Origin: CAILQE01 sp036745415
Lineage (GTDB): Bacteria > Patescibacteriota > Saccharimonadia > Saccharimonadales > UBA4665
Reading direction: 5' to 3'
Assembly (NCBI GenBank): GCA_036745415.1
Contig: DAIOGF010000001.1
Span: forward strand, 1-64,000
Length of the DNA stretch: 64,000 nt
The translations under genes and the position numbers were made by a program. Of this stretch, positions 55,314 to 63,909 are shown piece after piece; the first letter of the stretch is position 1; the number at the start of each line of letters is the position of its first letter. The notes below the pieces were generated by a model. The model searched no databases and had not been told where the DNA came from. It saw only the letters and a list, made by a program, of their open reading frames with translations.

Positions 55314-57194
55314 TTAAATCAATACTGCCTTTATTCTTCTAATACCTGCAGATGAAGATTCTTCTTTTAGGATTTTAAATCTTTTATTTCCTTCTTTAAG
55401 TTCAAGAGTGTGATTAACATGAGGACCACCACAAATCTCAAAACTAAATGGCTTGTCTTCATTGTCTGCTTTCATGGTATAGACTTTAACAATATCTGAA
55501 TATCTATCTCCGAATGCACCTAGTGCATGAAGCTCATTTATTGCTTTGTCTGTAGGGTATTCAGCAAAAGATATTTTAAGATCTTTTTCGATTTCGGTAT
55601 TAACAATATCTTCTACCTTCTCAATTTCTTCTTCAGTCATTTTAGCTGGATGAGAGAAATCGAATCTAAGTCTTTCCTCAGTAATGTTACTACCATGCTG
55701 AATAACATGTTCGCCCAATACTTCTCTAAGCGCCTGATACATTAAGTGAGTTGCCGTATGGTATTTCTTATGTTGCTCAGTTTGACCACCAAGACCGCCT
55801 TTAAATACACCTTTGGTTGCGGTTTGAGATCTCTTTCTTTGCTCGCTCATGTGATGGTCGAAATTAGATCTCCAGTCTTCTTCAAGTTTAAGACCTTGCT
55901 TATTAACTTCTTCAATGGATAACTCTACTGGGAATCCATAAGTATCGTAAAGTCTGAATATATCTTCTCCCGTTACGGCATGGGTAATTTTATTAAATTC
56001 TTTAATACCCTTCTTAAGAGTTTGTCTGAATACTCTCTCTTCTTTTGTTAGTATTGAGACAATTTCATCGTATCTACTTAGGATTTCTGGAAAGTCTTCT
56101 TTATATATATCTAAAATAACTTTAGTTAAAGATTCTATAATCTGATCTTCAAGTCCTAGTTCAAGCATTACTCGAAGTGACTTACGAACAAGTCTTCGCA
56201 TTACGTAGCCCTGCTCTTTGTTTGAAGGACTTATCCCGTCAATACATAAGAATACAGCCGCCCTTAAGTGATCGGCAACAATACGCATGTTATTTGTTTC
56301 AACTTCATAAGATTTTCCACTCTTATTTTGTAACTCTTCAATAATTGGCCAAAGTAGACTACCTCTAAATACATCAGGGCTATCTATGGTAGCAGCTGTC
56401 ATTCGCTCTAATCCACCTCCGTAATCAACGTTTTGTTTTGGAAGTTTAATAAATCCATCTTTAGTTTTTAGGTACTGCATGAATACCGAGTTGCCAAGTT
56501 CAATATATCTACCGCAGTCACAGTTTACATGACATAGCTTACCGTATTTAATGTCGTGCTGTATTTGTGGGAATAAATAGAAGACCTCAGAGTCAGGACC
56601 ACCAGGTTCACCCTCGGGCATATTTGAAATACTTCCAGCTCGACACCACCAGTTCTTATCTTTATAGAAACTGATTCGTACGTCTTCACCACCTAGATTT
56701 GCACCATTTTCTTCAGAAATTAAATCTTTGGTATTTGAAGAGAGATTCATGTCAGAAAATATTTTTTGCCAAATACTAGCGCTTTCTTCGTCTCTTGGGA
56801 TACCATTTTCTTGGTCTCCAGAAAAACAGCTTACAAATATTCGATTTGGATCTAATCCAATTTCTTTTGTTAAGAAATTAAAAAAGTTAGGTATTTGTTC
56901 TTCTTTGAAATAGTCTCCTAGCGACCAGTTTCCAAGCATTTCGAAAAAAGTAGTATGCCTATTATCTCCCACTTCGTCAATATCTTGAGCTCTAAGACAA
57001 GTCTGTGAATTAACTAACTTATTTCCATCAGGATGATCTTCACCGAGAAGATATGGAATCAATGGCTGCATTCCACTTCCAGTGAAAAGTGTTGTTGGAT
57101 CGTTATTTGGCACAAGACTAGCTCGAGGAATTACTTTGTGTCCTCGTTCTTCAAAGTATTTTAGATATTTCTTTCGTATTTCTTGAGCTGTCAT
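55314..57194 (-). CDS. alaS: Alanyl-tRNA synthetase, compact form
   Basis: The 626-residue protein has a catalytic domain (R-A-S-L-V-P-N-N-D-P-T-T-L-F, then G-G-G-L-E-R-M-T-A), a helical tRNA-binding domain and an editing domain. The zinc-site residues are H479, H483 (H-T-A-T-H), C588 and H592 (C-G-G-P-H). It ends right after the editing domain, so the C-Ala domain is absent. H-T-A-T-H also comes about 85 residues earlier than in E. coli AlaRS, suggesting the beta-barrel before it is missing. It charges tRNA-Ala. Confidence 0.95.
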   Translation of the reverse strand: MTAQEIRKKYLKYFEERGHKVIPRASLVPNNDPTTLFTGSGMQPLIPYLLGEDHPDGNKLVNSQTCLRAQDIDEVGDNRHTTFFEMLGNWSLGDYFKEEQIPNFFNFLTKEIGLDPNRIFVSCFSGDQENGIPRDEESASIWQKIFSDMNLSSNTKDLISEENGANLGGEDVRISFYKDKNWWCRAGSISNMPEGEPGGPDSEVFYLFPQIQHDIKYGKLCHVNCDCGRYIELGNSVFMQYLKTKDGFIKLPKQNVDYGGGLERMTAATIDSPDVFRGSLLWPIIEELQNKSGKSYEVETNNMRIVADHLRAAVFLCIDGISPSNKEQGYVMRRLVRKSLRVMLELGLEDQIIESLTKVILDIYKEDFPEILSRYDEIVSILTKEERVFRQTLKKGIKEFNKITHAVTGEDIFRLYDTYGFPVELSIEEVNKQGLKLEEDWRSNFDHHMSEQRKRSQTATKGVFKGGLGGQTEQHKKYHTATHLMYQALREVLGEHVIQHGSNITEERLRFDFSHPAKMTEEEIEKVEDIVNTEIEKDLKISFAEYPTDKAINELHALGAFGDRYSDIVKVYTMKADNEDKPFSFEICGGPHVNHTLELKEGNKRFKILKEESSSAGIRRIKAVLI

Positions 57195-57226
57195 ATTAGT
57201 AATAGTTTAACATTTTATTATCTTTA

Positions 57227-58276
57227 TTAGATAACAATGCCTCCACCTACACATTGGTTATTTAAATAAAAGACGGCAGACTGACCTGCTGTTAGTGCTT
57301 TTATACTTTCTTTAAGTATCACTTTGCCATCATCTTCGTTTTCTTTTACTAGTTCACAGTCTACTAAATCAGCTCGATACCTAGTTCTAACTTCAAGATT
57401 TTTAAGGTCTTCGTCATTTAGATCTTCTAGGAAATAAAGTTTAGATAATTCGAATTCATCTTTCCATAATTTATCTGAAGATATATTTGTAGTTACATAA
57501 ACTTCGTTTTTCTTCATGTCTTTACCAACCACATAGTATGGAAGGCCGCCGCCAATATTAAGTCCATGTCGCTGACCAATTGTGTAGTATATTGCACCTT
57601 CATGTTCGCCTAAAACTTTGCCGTTTTCATCAACAATATTTCCAGGTTTTTGTTTACCTAGTTCATGAGTTAAAAACTCTTTAATACCAACTTTACCGAC
57701 AAAACAAATTCCTTGTGAATCTTTTTTAGTCGCAGTTGGTAGATTAAATTTCTTAGCAAGTTCTCTTACATCTTTTTTATGATACTCACCAATTGGCATC
57801 AGAGTTTTCTTTAATGATTCACGGCTTGCTCTATATAGAAAGTATGTTTGATCTTTATTGGTATCTACTGCGTTTAATAGCTTACCGTCTTTAATTCTTG
57901 CATAGTGACCAGTAGCGATTAAGTCTGCTCCGTCATTCATAGCGGCTTCAAAGAATAGTTTGAATTTAATTTCTTGGTTACACATAATATCTGGATTTGG
58001 AGTAATACCATTCTTATACCCATCAAGCATGTAGTCTACAACTAGACTTCTATATTCTTTTTCGAAGTCATACATTTTAAATGGTATATCTAGAATTGCT
58101 GCTACTCTTTTAGCATCCTGGTAATCTTCTAACCAAGGACATTCAAATCCTGGAATATCCTGACTCCAGTTTTTCATGTATACACCCGTTACGTCGTAGC
58201 CTTGTTCTTTAAGAAGAGCAGCAGTTACAGAACTATCTACTCCACCGCTAAGACCTACGTATACTTTCTTTTTCAT
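57227..58276 (-). CDS. mnmA: tRNA-specific 2-thiouridylase MnmA
   Basis: At 349 residues it has the PP-loop G-L-S-G-G-V-D-S-S-V, catalytic Cys in P-D-I-M-C-N and in G-I-C-F-V-G-K, and the closing beta barrel. It thiolates U34 of Lys, Glu and Gln tRNAs. It lies 4 nt from the cysteine desulfurase gene, the likely sulfur donor. Confidence 0.95.
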   Translation of the reverse strand: MKKKVYVGLSGGVDSSVTAALLKEQGYDVTGVYMKNWSQDIPGFECPWLEDYQDAKRVAAILDIPFKMYDFEKEYRSLVVDYMLDGYKNGITPNPDIMCNQEIKFKLFFEAAMNDGADLIATGHYARIKDGKLLNAVDTNKDQTYFLYRASRESLKKTLMPIGEYHKKDVRELAKKFNLPTATKKDSQGICFVGKVGIKEFLTHELGKQKPGNIVDENGKVLGEHEGAIYYTIGQRHGLNIGGGLPYYVVGKDMKKNEVYVTTNISSDKLWKDEFELSKLYFLEDLNDEDLKNLEVRTRYRADLVDCELVKENEDDGKVILKESIKALTAGQSAVFYLNNQCVGGGIVI

Positions 58277-58280
58277 AATA

Positions 58281-59414
58281 TTAAATTAACTCCATGAGTG
58301 TTTCATAAAAGTATTCGAGGTCTTCCTTAGTAGTATTTCTCCCAATTGAAATACGAATAGACTCTCTGGATTTTTCATCGCTAAGTCCAATTGCTCTAAG
58401 TACATGAGAGGGCTCTTGATCTGACGCGGAACATGCTGATCCGCTAGCAACCATAATTCCCTTTTGATCTAATTTGTATATTAGAGTTTCATTATCTACT
58501 CCATCAATACAAATATTTATGTTATTCATTGCCCTATTTTTAGTTGGACCATTTAGGCTAATCTTTGAATTATTTAAAAGTTTATCTATAAGGTTGCTAG
58601 TTAGATTGTGAAGTCTTTTTTCTTCACTTTTTCTTAAATCATTAGCTAGCTTAAGACTTTCAGCAAATCCAATAATATTAGCAGGATTAAGAGTTCCACT
58701 TCTAATACCATCTTCTTGTCCACCGCCTTCAATAATTGGCTTTAGTTTAGTTCCGGTTCGAATGTATAGTGCGCCACTTTGCTTAGGTCCATAAATCTTT
58801 CCACCGTTCAATGTCATAAGATCAACTCCAAGTCGATCAACAATAAGACTAAGTAGATTAGGTGCCTGAGAAGCATCTGAGTGAAGATATAGTGGTAGAG
58901 GGTTATTATTCTTAGCTCTATCTTCTCTAACTTTATTAATTATTTCAGCTACATCTTTCAGCTTATTAATTACTCCAATTTCGTTATTAACATACATTAC
59001 AGAAACTAGAACGGTATTCTCATCAATCTTATTTTTAAGATCATCAAGGTCTAAAATACCTTTTTCGCTAACTTTAATTTCTTTATGAGAATAGTTTTTA
59101 GCAGGTGAAATAACTGCATCATGTTCAGTAGCAGCATAGAGCATATTAGATTCCGGGAAGTTTTCCATAACACCCTTAATTGCTATATTATTTCCTTCTG
59201 TGCCGCCGGTTGTGAATATGATCTCATTGCTTCTTGAACCTAGAATTATAGCAATGTCTTTTCGTGCCTGATTAACCTTGGATTTAACTTGGTTGGCTTT
59301 TAGATAATTAGCGTTTGGGTTATAAAAATCTTCTGTTAGAAAAGGAAGCATGTGCTCTAACACGCTTTTATCTAGAGGAGTTGCAGCTGCATAGTCTAAG
59401 TAAATAGTCTTCAT
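58281..59414 (-). CDS. Cysteine desulfurase (IscS/NifS family)
   Basis: The start is set at ATG 59414 (MKTIYLDYAAATPLD), just after the stop of the next gene, not at the ATG inside that gene (59438). The 377-residue PLP enzyme has T-G-G-T-E-G-N-N-I, the PLP Lys in L-N-G-G-K-I-Y-G-P-K (Gly-Gly before Lys instead of the usual Ala-His) and the active Cys in G-S-A-C-S-A-S. No IscU/SufU or Fe-S scaffold is nearby, so its main job here is probably sulfur for MnmA. Confidence 0.92.
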   Translation of the reverse strand: MKTIYLDYAAATPLDKSVLEHMLPFLTEDFYNPNANYLKANQVKSKVNQARKDIAIILGSRSNEIIFTTGGTEGNNIAIKGVMENFPESNMLYAATEHDAVISPAKNYSHKEIKVSEKGILDLDDLKNKIDENTVLVSVMYVNNEIGVINKLKDVAEIINKVREDRAKNNNPLPLYLHSDASQAPNLLSLIVDRLGVDLMTLNGGKIYGPKQSGALYIRTGTKLKPIIEGGGQEDGIRSGTLNPANIIGFAESLKLANDLRKSEEKRLHNLTSNLIDKLLNNSKISLNGPTKNRAMNNINICIDGVDNETLIYKLDQKGIMVASGSACSASDQEPSHVLRAIGLSDEKSRESIRISIGRNTTKEDLEYFYETLMELI

Positions 59415-59415
59415 A

Positions 59416-59784
59416 CTACTTAATCTTGTCGTATTCATTTATAACCATCTCAGCGTATTGCTTAATAGCTAGGTATAAATTCTTAGTTTCGCTTTTATCT
59501 AGTGGTTTGTATTCAGAACCATTTATACTCTTCAGGGCACCTTCTGGTCGAATGAAATATTTAGTACTAGCAACTATTCTATTACCATTTTGATCATCCC
59601 ACTCGTCATGCCAAACCCAAGTATTTTTATCTAGACAAAAAAATTCTCTATGATGTCCCGCAGGAGAAGGGCCGAAGATGTCTTTAGTAAAAGTAGCTTC
59701 TTGGCGAATAAGGTTATTTTCAATATTAGAAAAATTAGAAGGAGCTATTTTTCTAAATATTTTAGGTAAGAATAAATTTGGCAT
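59416..59784 (-). CDS. 122-residue hypothetical protein
   Basis: A small soluble alpha/beta protein with many aromatics (K-N-T-W-V-W-H-D-E-W-D-D, T-K-Y-F-I-R-P-E-G). Its stop lies 1 nt before the cysteine desulfurase start, so the two are probably cotranscribed. No family recognised. Confidence 0.65.
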   Translation of the reverse strand: MPNLFLPKIFRKIAPSNFSNIENNLIRQEATFTKDIFGPSPAGHHREFFCLDKNTWVWHDEWDDQNGNRIVASTKYFIRPEGALKSINGSEYKPLDKSETKNLYLAIKQYAEMVINEYDKIK

Positions 59785-59815
59785 AGCTAATAAATAAATT
59801 AGCTTCTTAATTTAC

Positions 59816-59986
59816 TTAAGCAGCTAATTCAATCTCTCCTAAAAGATTTGCTAATGGTCGTACTTCGTCAGATATAAATTGCTCTAATACCTTAGCTTCA
59901 ACAAGAGCACTAGCAACTACTTCTCTTCTGTAGTCGACTACTGCAAGAATTTCAGGGTCCTTAAATAGTTCTCTTCCTTTTAGCAT
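59816..59986 (-). CDS. 56-residue hypothetical protein
   Basis: Short frame from ATG 59986 with GGAT 5 nt upstream, encoding a helical acidic peptide (MLKGRELFKDPEILAVVDYR at the start, LLGEIELAA at the end). It lies between tatD and the 122-residue gene on the same strand. Normal amino-acid make-up supports it; no homology seen. Confidence 0.5.
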   Translation of the reverse strand: MLKGRELFKDPEILAVVDYRREVVASALVEAKVLEQFISDEVRPLANLLGEIELAA

Positions 59987-59993
59987 ATATATC

Positions 59994-60818
59994 CTATCTA
60001 TTATTTAGATTAAATAAATTTTTTGCATTTGTAGACGTGAGACGGGAAATTTCATCAAGTTGCTCACCTCTTAATTTTGCTAAAAACTCCGCTATAATTC
60101 TCACGTTTTTAGGTTCGTTTATTTTACCACGAAATGGAACAGGGGTCAAGAAGGGTGAATCGGTCTCTAGGAGCATATTTTTTAAGGGGATGGCTCTATA
60201 CATTTCTAGCTGATGTTCTTTAGCAAAAGTAGCTATTCCGTTTACGCCAATGAATAGGTTATTACTTATTGCTTTATCTAGATTAGCAGTAGAGTCTGTA
60301 TAACTATGAAGTACTCCTCTTATTGGCTTCTTAGTAGAATTTAAGGAGTTAAATAGGGGCCAAAAATCTTCAAACGCATCCCTTACGTGAAATATTAGAG
60401 GTAAATCATGCTCTAGTGCTAACTCTATTTGATCGCTAAAAGTCTTAAGTTGATCTTTTTTGTCCGAATGATTATAGAAATAATCTAGCCCACATTCACC
60501 AATAGCGACTAATTTACTACCTCCGATTAGTGATGCGAATTCAGCTTTTTGGTTTTTACTTATATATTCTTTAGCTTCGTGAGGATGAATACCAATAGAT
60601 GCATAGACATTCTCGTGCTGAGTGGCAAATTCTAAAGCTGCCTTGGAATCTTTTAGATCACAACCCACTGTAATTAGAGTTTTAACACCTTCATTCTTAG
60701 CGTTTAATATTACATCTTTAACAGTTGTATGGTCTTTTTTCCATAACTCTTTAGTTGTCCGCTCGGTAGATTCATTGTCTATGCTCTGGATATGACAATG
60801 CGTATCGACAAATTCCAT
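59994..60818 (-). CDS. tatD: TatD-family metal-dependent DNase
   Basis: The 274-residue TIM-barrel protein has D-T-H-C-H-I, I-G-E-C-G-L-D-Y, F-H-V-R-D-A, V-L-H-S-Y and L-E-T-D-S-P-F-L. Family members are 3'-5' exonucleases or D-aminoacyl-tRNA-like hydrolases. Its ATG overlaps the last base of metG, a pairing common in bacteria. Confidence 0.93.
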   Translation of the reverse strand: MEFVDTHCHIQSIDNESTERTTKELWKKDHTTVKDVILNAKNEGVKTLITVGCDLKDSKAALEFATQHENVYASIGIHPHEAKEYISKNQKAEFASLIGGSKLVAIGECGLDYFYNHSDKKDQLKTFSDQIELALEHDLPLIFHVRDAFEDFWPLFNSLNSTKKPIRGVLHSYTDSTANLDKAISNNLFIGVNGIATFAKEHQLEMYRAIPLKNMLLETDSPFLTPVPFRGKINEPKNVRIIAEFLAKLRGEQLDEISRLTSTNAKNLFNLNNR

Positions 60819-62257
60819 TAATCTTTCCTTGGGAATAGAGCTTTTTCTGGTGGGGTAATCTTTTCGTCTTCGAATATTTCTTTAATAGCTAAAGCAGTAT
60901 TTGGCATAAATGGTGAAACTAGAGTGGCTACTTCTAGAACACTACTAGAAATGTAAGCTAAAACTTCTCTTAGGTGGTCAGTATCGTCTGTCTTAGCAAT
61001 CTCCCAAGGTTTAGTTTCATCGATGTATTGGTTTATTCCCTTAATCTGAGCCCATACTTCATCTAGGGCTTTATCGAATCTACAATTCTGCATGTATTCC
61101 CTGTATGCAGCAATGTCATGTTCACTAGGTGGAATTTCTCCTACGTCACCTTTTAGGAAGTTATGGATCATAGTAGATGAACGCTGCACTACATTACCTA
61201 ACTCGTTAGCTAATTCTCCGTTATAGCTTTCAACTAGATGCTCTAAAGAGAAGTCTCCGTCAGAATATGAAGGAATGTGTCTCATTAGGTAGTATCTAAT
61301 TACGTCACAACCATAGTTTTTAACTAAGTCTGATGGAGCAACTCCATTACCTAAACTCTTACCCATTTTTTGTCCATCAATCTGAATAAATCCGTGAACA
61401 TATAGAACACTTGGAAGCGGTAGACCTAGACTGAGTAGCATCGCAGGCCAGATGGCTGCATGGAATCTAATAATGTCTTTTCCGATAATTTGTACGTCAG
61501 CAGGCCAATATTTCTTCCAATTATCTGTATCTGGATAACCTATTACAGTTAAGTAGTTCATTAGTGCTTCAACCCAAACATACATAACCTGCTTATTATC
61601 TCCAGGAACATCAATTCCCCATTCAGTACTAGTCTTAGGTCTTGACACACTAATATCTTCTAGTCCTTCATTAATTAGGGATAGAATTTCGTTTCTTCTG
61701 GTTTCTGGAAGAATTTTAAAATCTTCATTCTCAATTTGTTCTTTAATTTCTTTGGAGTATTTAGACAATTTAAAGAAATAGTTTTCTTCTTTAATTTTTT
61801 CATACGGCTTTTTGTGATTAGGACATATTCCATCATTTTCTTTTACTTCAGTTTCACTAAAGAAAGCTTCATCTCCAACGCAGTACCAACCTTCATATTC
61901 ACCTTTATATATATCTCCAGATTCTACTAATTTATCCCAGATTAATTTAGCTCTTTTTTCGTGTTCAGGATCTGTGGTTCTGATAAAGTGCGTATTTTCA
62001 ATTTCTAAAAGATTTAAAAGTTCTTTAAATTCTTCAGCAATTCCATCTACATAAACCTTGGGTGATTTATTTAATTTCTCGGCAGACTGCTGAATCTTAG
62101 AGCCGTGCTCATCCATGCCAGTTGAAAATACTAGCTCTTTGCCTTGTAGTTTTGCATATCTAGCAAGAACATCGGCCTGGATAAACTCTAGCGAGTGCCC
62201 TAAGTGAGGTGAACCATTTGCATAGGGTATTGATGTAGTAATGTAAAATTTATTCAT
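60818..62257 (-). CDS. metG: Methionyl-tRNA synthetase
   Basis: At 479 residues it shows the HIGH box in P-Y-A-N-G-S-P-H-L-G-H and the KMSKS box as K-M-G-K-S-L-G-N. W-Y-C-V-G-D-E-A-F-F and a downstream C-P-N-H lie in the connective peptide. The anticodon domain has W-E-I-A-K. The C-terminal dimer domain found in longer forms is absent. Confidence 0.95.
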   Translation of the reverse strand: MNKFYITTSIPYANGSPHLGHSLEFIQADVLARYAKLQGKELVFSTGMDEHGSKIQQSAEKLNKSPKVYVDGIAEEFKELLNLLEIENTHFIRTTDPEHEKRAKLIWDKLVESGDIYKGEYEGWYCVGDEAFFSETEVKENDGICPNHKKPYEKIKEENYFFKLSKYSKEIKEQIENEDFKILPETRRNEILSLINEGLEDISVSRPKTSTEWGIDVPGDNKQVMYVWVEALMNYLTVIGYPDTDNWKKYWPADVQIIGKDIIRFHAAIWPAMLLSLGLPLPSVLYVHGFIQIDGQKMGKSLGNGVAPSDLVKNYGCDVIRYYLMRHIPSYSDGDFSLEHLVESYNGELANELGNVVQRSSTMIHNFLKGDVGEIPPSEHDIAAYREYMQNCRFDKALDEVWAQIKGINQYIDETKPWEIAKTDDTDHLREVLAYISSSVLEVATLVSPFMPNTALAIKEIFEDEKITPPEKALFPRKD

Positions 62258-62370
62258 TTATTGTATGTTTCTTCCAATTATTTCTTAATTATATAAAAAA
62301 TACTGTTGAATTAACAGAAAATCAGGAGTAAAATCTATTCTTGTCGTTTAAAAAAATAAGGAGTAAAAAA

Positions 62371-62550
62371 ATGGAACGAAACCCACAAGAACAAATTAAT
62401 CCAGCTACTCCTGAAGTAGCTGAGGATCTAGGATCTAAGGCTCTTAAGCTAGCAACAGAACAAGTTATTATTCTAGACACTACAAACTCTAATATTCAAT
62501 TACCACTACATTCACAACGCAGATCTGCTGCAAAGACTATAAGACCATAG
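62371..62550 (+). CDS. 59-residue hypothetical protein
   Basis: The start is set at ATG 62371 because AAGGAG (62358-62363) lies 7 nt before it; a TTG 30 nt earlier is less likely. The peptide (MERNPQEQINPATPEVAEDL, with an R-R-S-A-A-K-T-I-R-P tail) is unstructured in look. No family. It is divergent from metG. Confidence 0.55.
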   Translation: MERNPQEQINPATPEVAEDLGSKALKLATEQVIILDTTNSNIQLPLHSQRRSAAKTIRP

Positions 62551-62573
62551 TTTTATTGAGTGCTTTTCAAAGC

Positions 62574-63128
62574 CTAGCTTAATGCTATACCACCGAAAAA
62601 TGCAAACCTATCTATGATTTCTTTTTCTTGGTCCATAGAAATTGCGTAATGCTTAAGCACTTCACCTTCATAACCAGAATATGCATCTCTACCATCCCAA
62701 AGAGTCATTGTTAGAGTTGCATTACGATCTTGTCTTGCTTGGATTCTTTGAATCGAATAGCTTAATTGCATTGGGTTGTCTTTATGGTAAAAATTGAAAT
62801 TACAATATATTTCCCTAAAGAAATCCCTATGACCATCAGTAAACTCAACCGCCTGATTTTTACCATCAACATCTGCAATTCGCCATACATTTTCCCAGTC
62901 CCAGTTAAAAGTACCTACTGAACCAGAAACTGGATTTGTTAATAAATTTGGAGATATCTCTAAGTCTTCCTCTTGCCTAGATGCGTGAATTAAAACCGCT
63001 CGGTGAATTCCAGAAATTACCAGTTCATGGTCTATTTCTTTTAGGGTTTCGTTCAAATCATTTCTGGACTCTAAAGGTTTTTTTATATCTACTCCAAACA
63101 TAGATAATCTATTATCTTCAGGTTTCAT
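62574..63128 (-). CDS. Hypothetical protein, probably longer at its N-terminus
   Basis: From ATG 63128 this gives 184 residues of an alpha/beta protein (M-F-G-V-D-I-K-K-P-L; F-N-W-D-W-E-N-V-W). The frame is open a further 40 codons upstream to a TAA at 63249-63251 and reads like normal protein (RVLSTREIRTIEDVEPSIS), yet has no ATG, GTG or TTG. AGAAGGG (63254-63260) lies 8 nt before an ATC at 63243-63245, so a rare start or a lost start just past the tmRNA is likely. No family recognised. Confidence 0.65.
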   Translation of the reverse strand: MKPEDNRLSMFGVDIKKPLESRNDLNETLKEIDHELVISGIHRAVLIHASRQEEDLEISPNLLTNPVSGSVGTFNWDWENVWRIADVDGKNQAVEFTDGHRDFFREIYCNFNFYHKDNPMQLSYSIQRIQARQDRNATLTMTLWDGRDAYSGYEGEVLKHYAISMDQEKEIIDRFAFFGGIALS

Positions 63129-63276
63129 GGCCCATATTTTATCTGATAATTCTTTGAATCTAAGAGCTGAAATAGAAGGTTCAACATCCTCAATAGTTCT
63201 TATTTCACGAGTAGATAATACTCTGACATTTAGTAATTCACCGATCTTTTAAACCCTTCTATATTCTTAATAATAA

Positions 63277-63662
63277 TGGTGGAGCTGCCGGTAATCGCAA
63301 CCGGGTCCGTCATTTTATCTAATTAGTCGTCTACGAAGTCTAGTTTGCTTTTTAATTCTTAGAGGAAGTTTTAAAAACAAACGAACTAATCTTCCTCGCA
63401 TGCTTAATTAATCTTAACTACATCAAAAGCATAAATCTATAGGGCATCCAGAAAAATATGAAACACCTACAAAATATCTGAAGTCTAAAGTAGGCATTGC
63501 TATTAGGCTATGCTAAAAGCTGGTCGTGCAAATAGGCTGCTAAAAGCAGTCTTAATTGCACTTAATTTAGAGTTTGCATCTAAATATGTTTTGCCTATAA
63601 CGCTGACAAGCGACTCGCGGATCTAATTGATAAAGTACAACGTCGAGCATAATTTCAGCCCC
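63277..63662 (-). ncRNA. ssrA: Transfer-messenger RNA (tmRNA)
   Basis: The 5' end GGGGCTG pairs with the 3' end CAGCTCC, followed by A and encoded CCA, forming the tRNA-Ala-like acceptor. The T-arm is CCGGT-TGCGATT-ACCGG. Near the 5' end the conserved-type CTCGACG is present. A tag frame ending F-S-I-A, then TAA TAG (stop at 63503-63505), lies in the middle; if it begins at GGC 63595 it is 30 residues long (GKTYLDANSKL at the start). The length, 386 nt, is normal for one-piece tmRNA. It rescues stalled ribosomes with SmpB, which is not in this window. Confidence 0.9.
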
Positions 63663-63702
63663 ATCAAGGTGTTATTATAACATAAAATGCTTATTTTTAA
63701 AA

Positions 63703-63909
63703 CTATATAATCTGTCTTGCGAGCTTAATTGCACTTGCTCCTATAATAATTGCGGCGACCGCCAAATTAGGATCCACATCGTTACCATTCGGGAATTTAC
63801 CACCAAAATCCACTAGGGCTAATTTTCCTGCGTAGATAAAAGTACCTGCTACATTCTTGGGGATTTGCTCTAAACCAATTTGCTTTGGTAATGTTTTACT
63901 TATTTCCAT
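63703..63909 (-). CDS. 68-residue hypothetical protein
   Basis: A small protein with a Gly/Ala/Ile-rich hydrophobic stretch at the C-terminus (NLAVAAIIIGASAIKLARQ) that could be one membrane helix. It overlaps the end of the gene entering from the right edge by 14 bp. No family recognised. Confidence 0.5.
   Translation of the reverse strand: MEISKTLPKQIGLEQIPKNVAGTFIYAGKLALVDFGGKFPNGNDVDPNLAVAAIIIGASAIKLARQII

Noticed and set aside
57206..57222. TTATCT...AGATAA hairpin upstream of mnmA
   Set aside because: The stem is 6 bp and AT-only with no T-run, too weak to call a terminator.
59415..59438. Longer cysteine desulfurase start at 59438
   Set aside because: The family begins at M-K-T-I-Y-L-D-Y; the extra residues come from the end of the upstream gene.
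62341..62370. TTG 62341 as start of the 59-residue protein
   Set aside because: The AAGGAG site lies between this TTG and the ATG at 62371 and serves the ATG.
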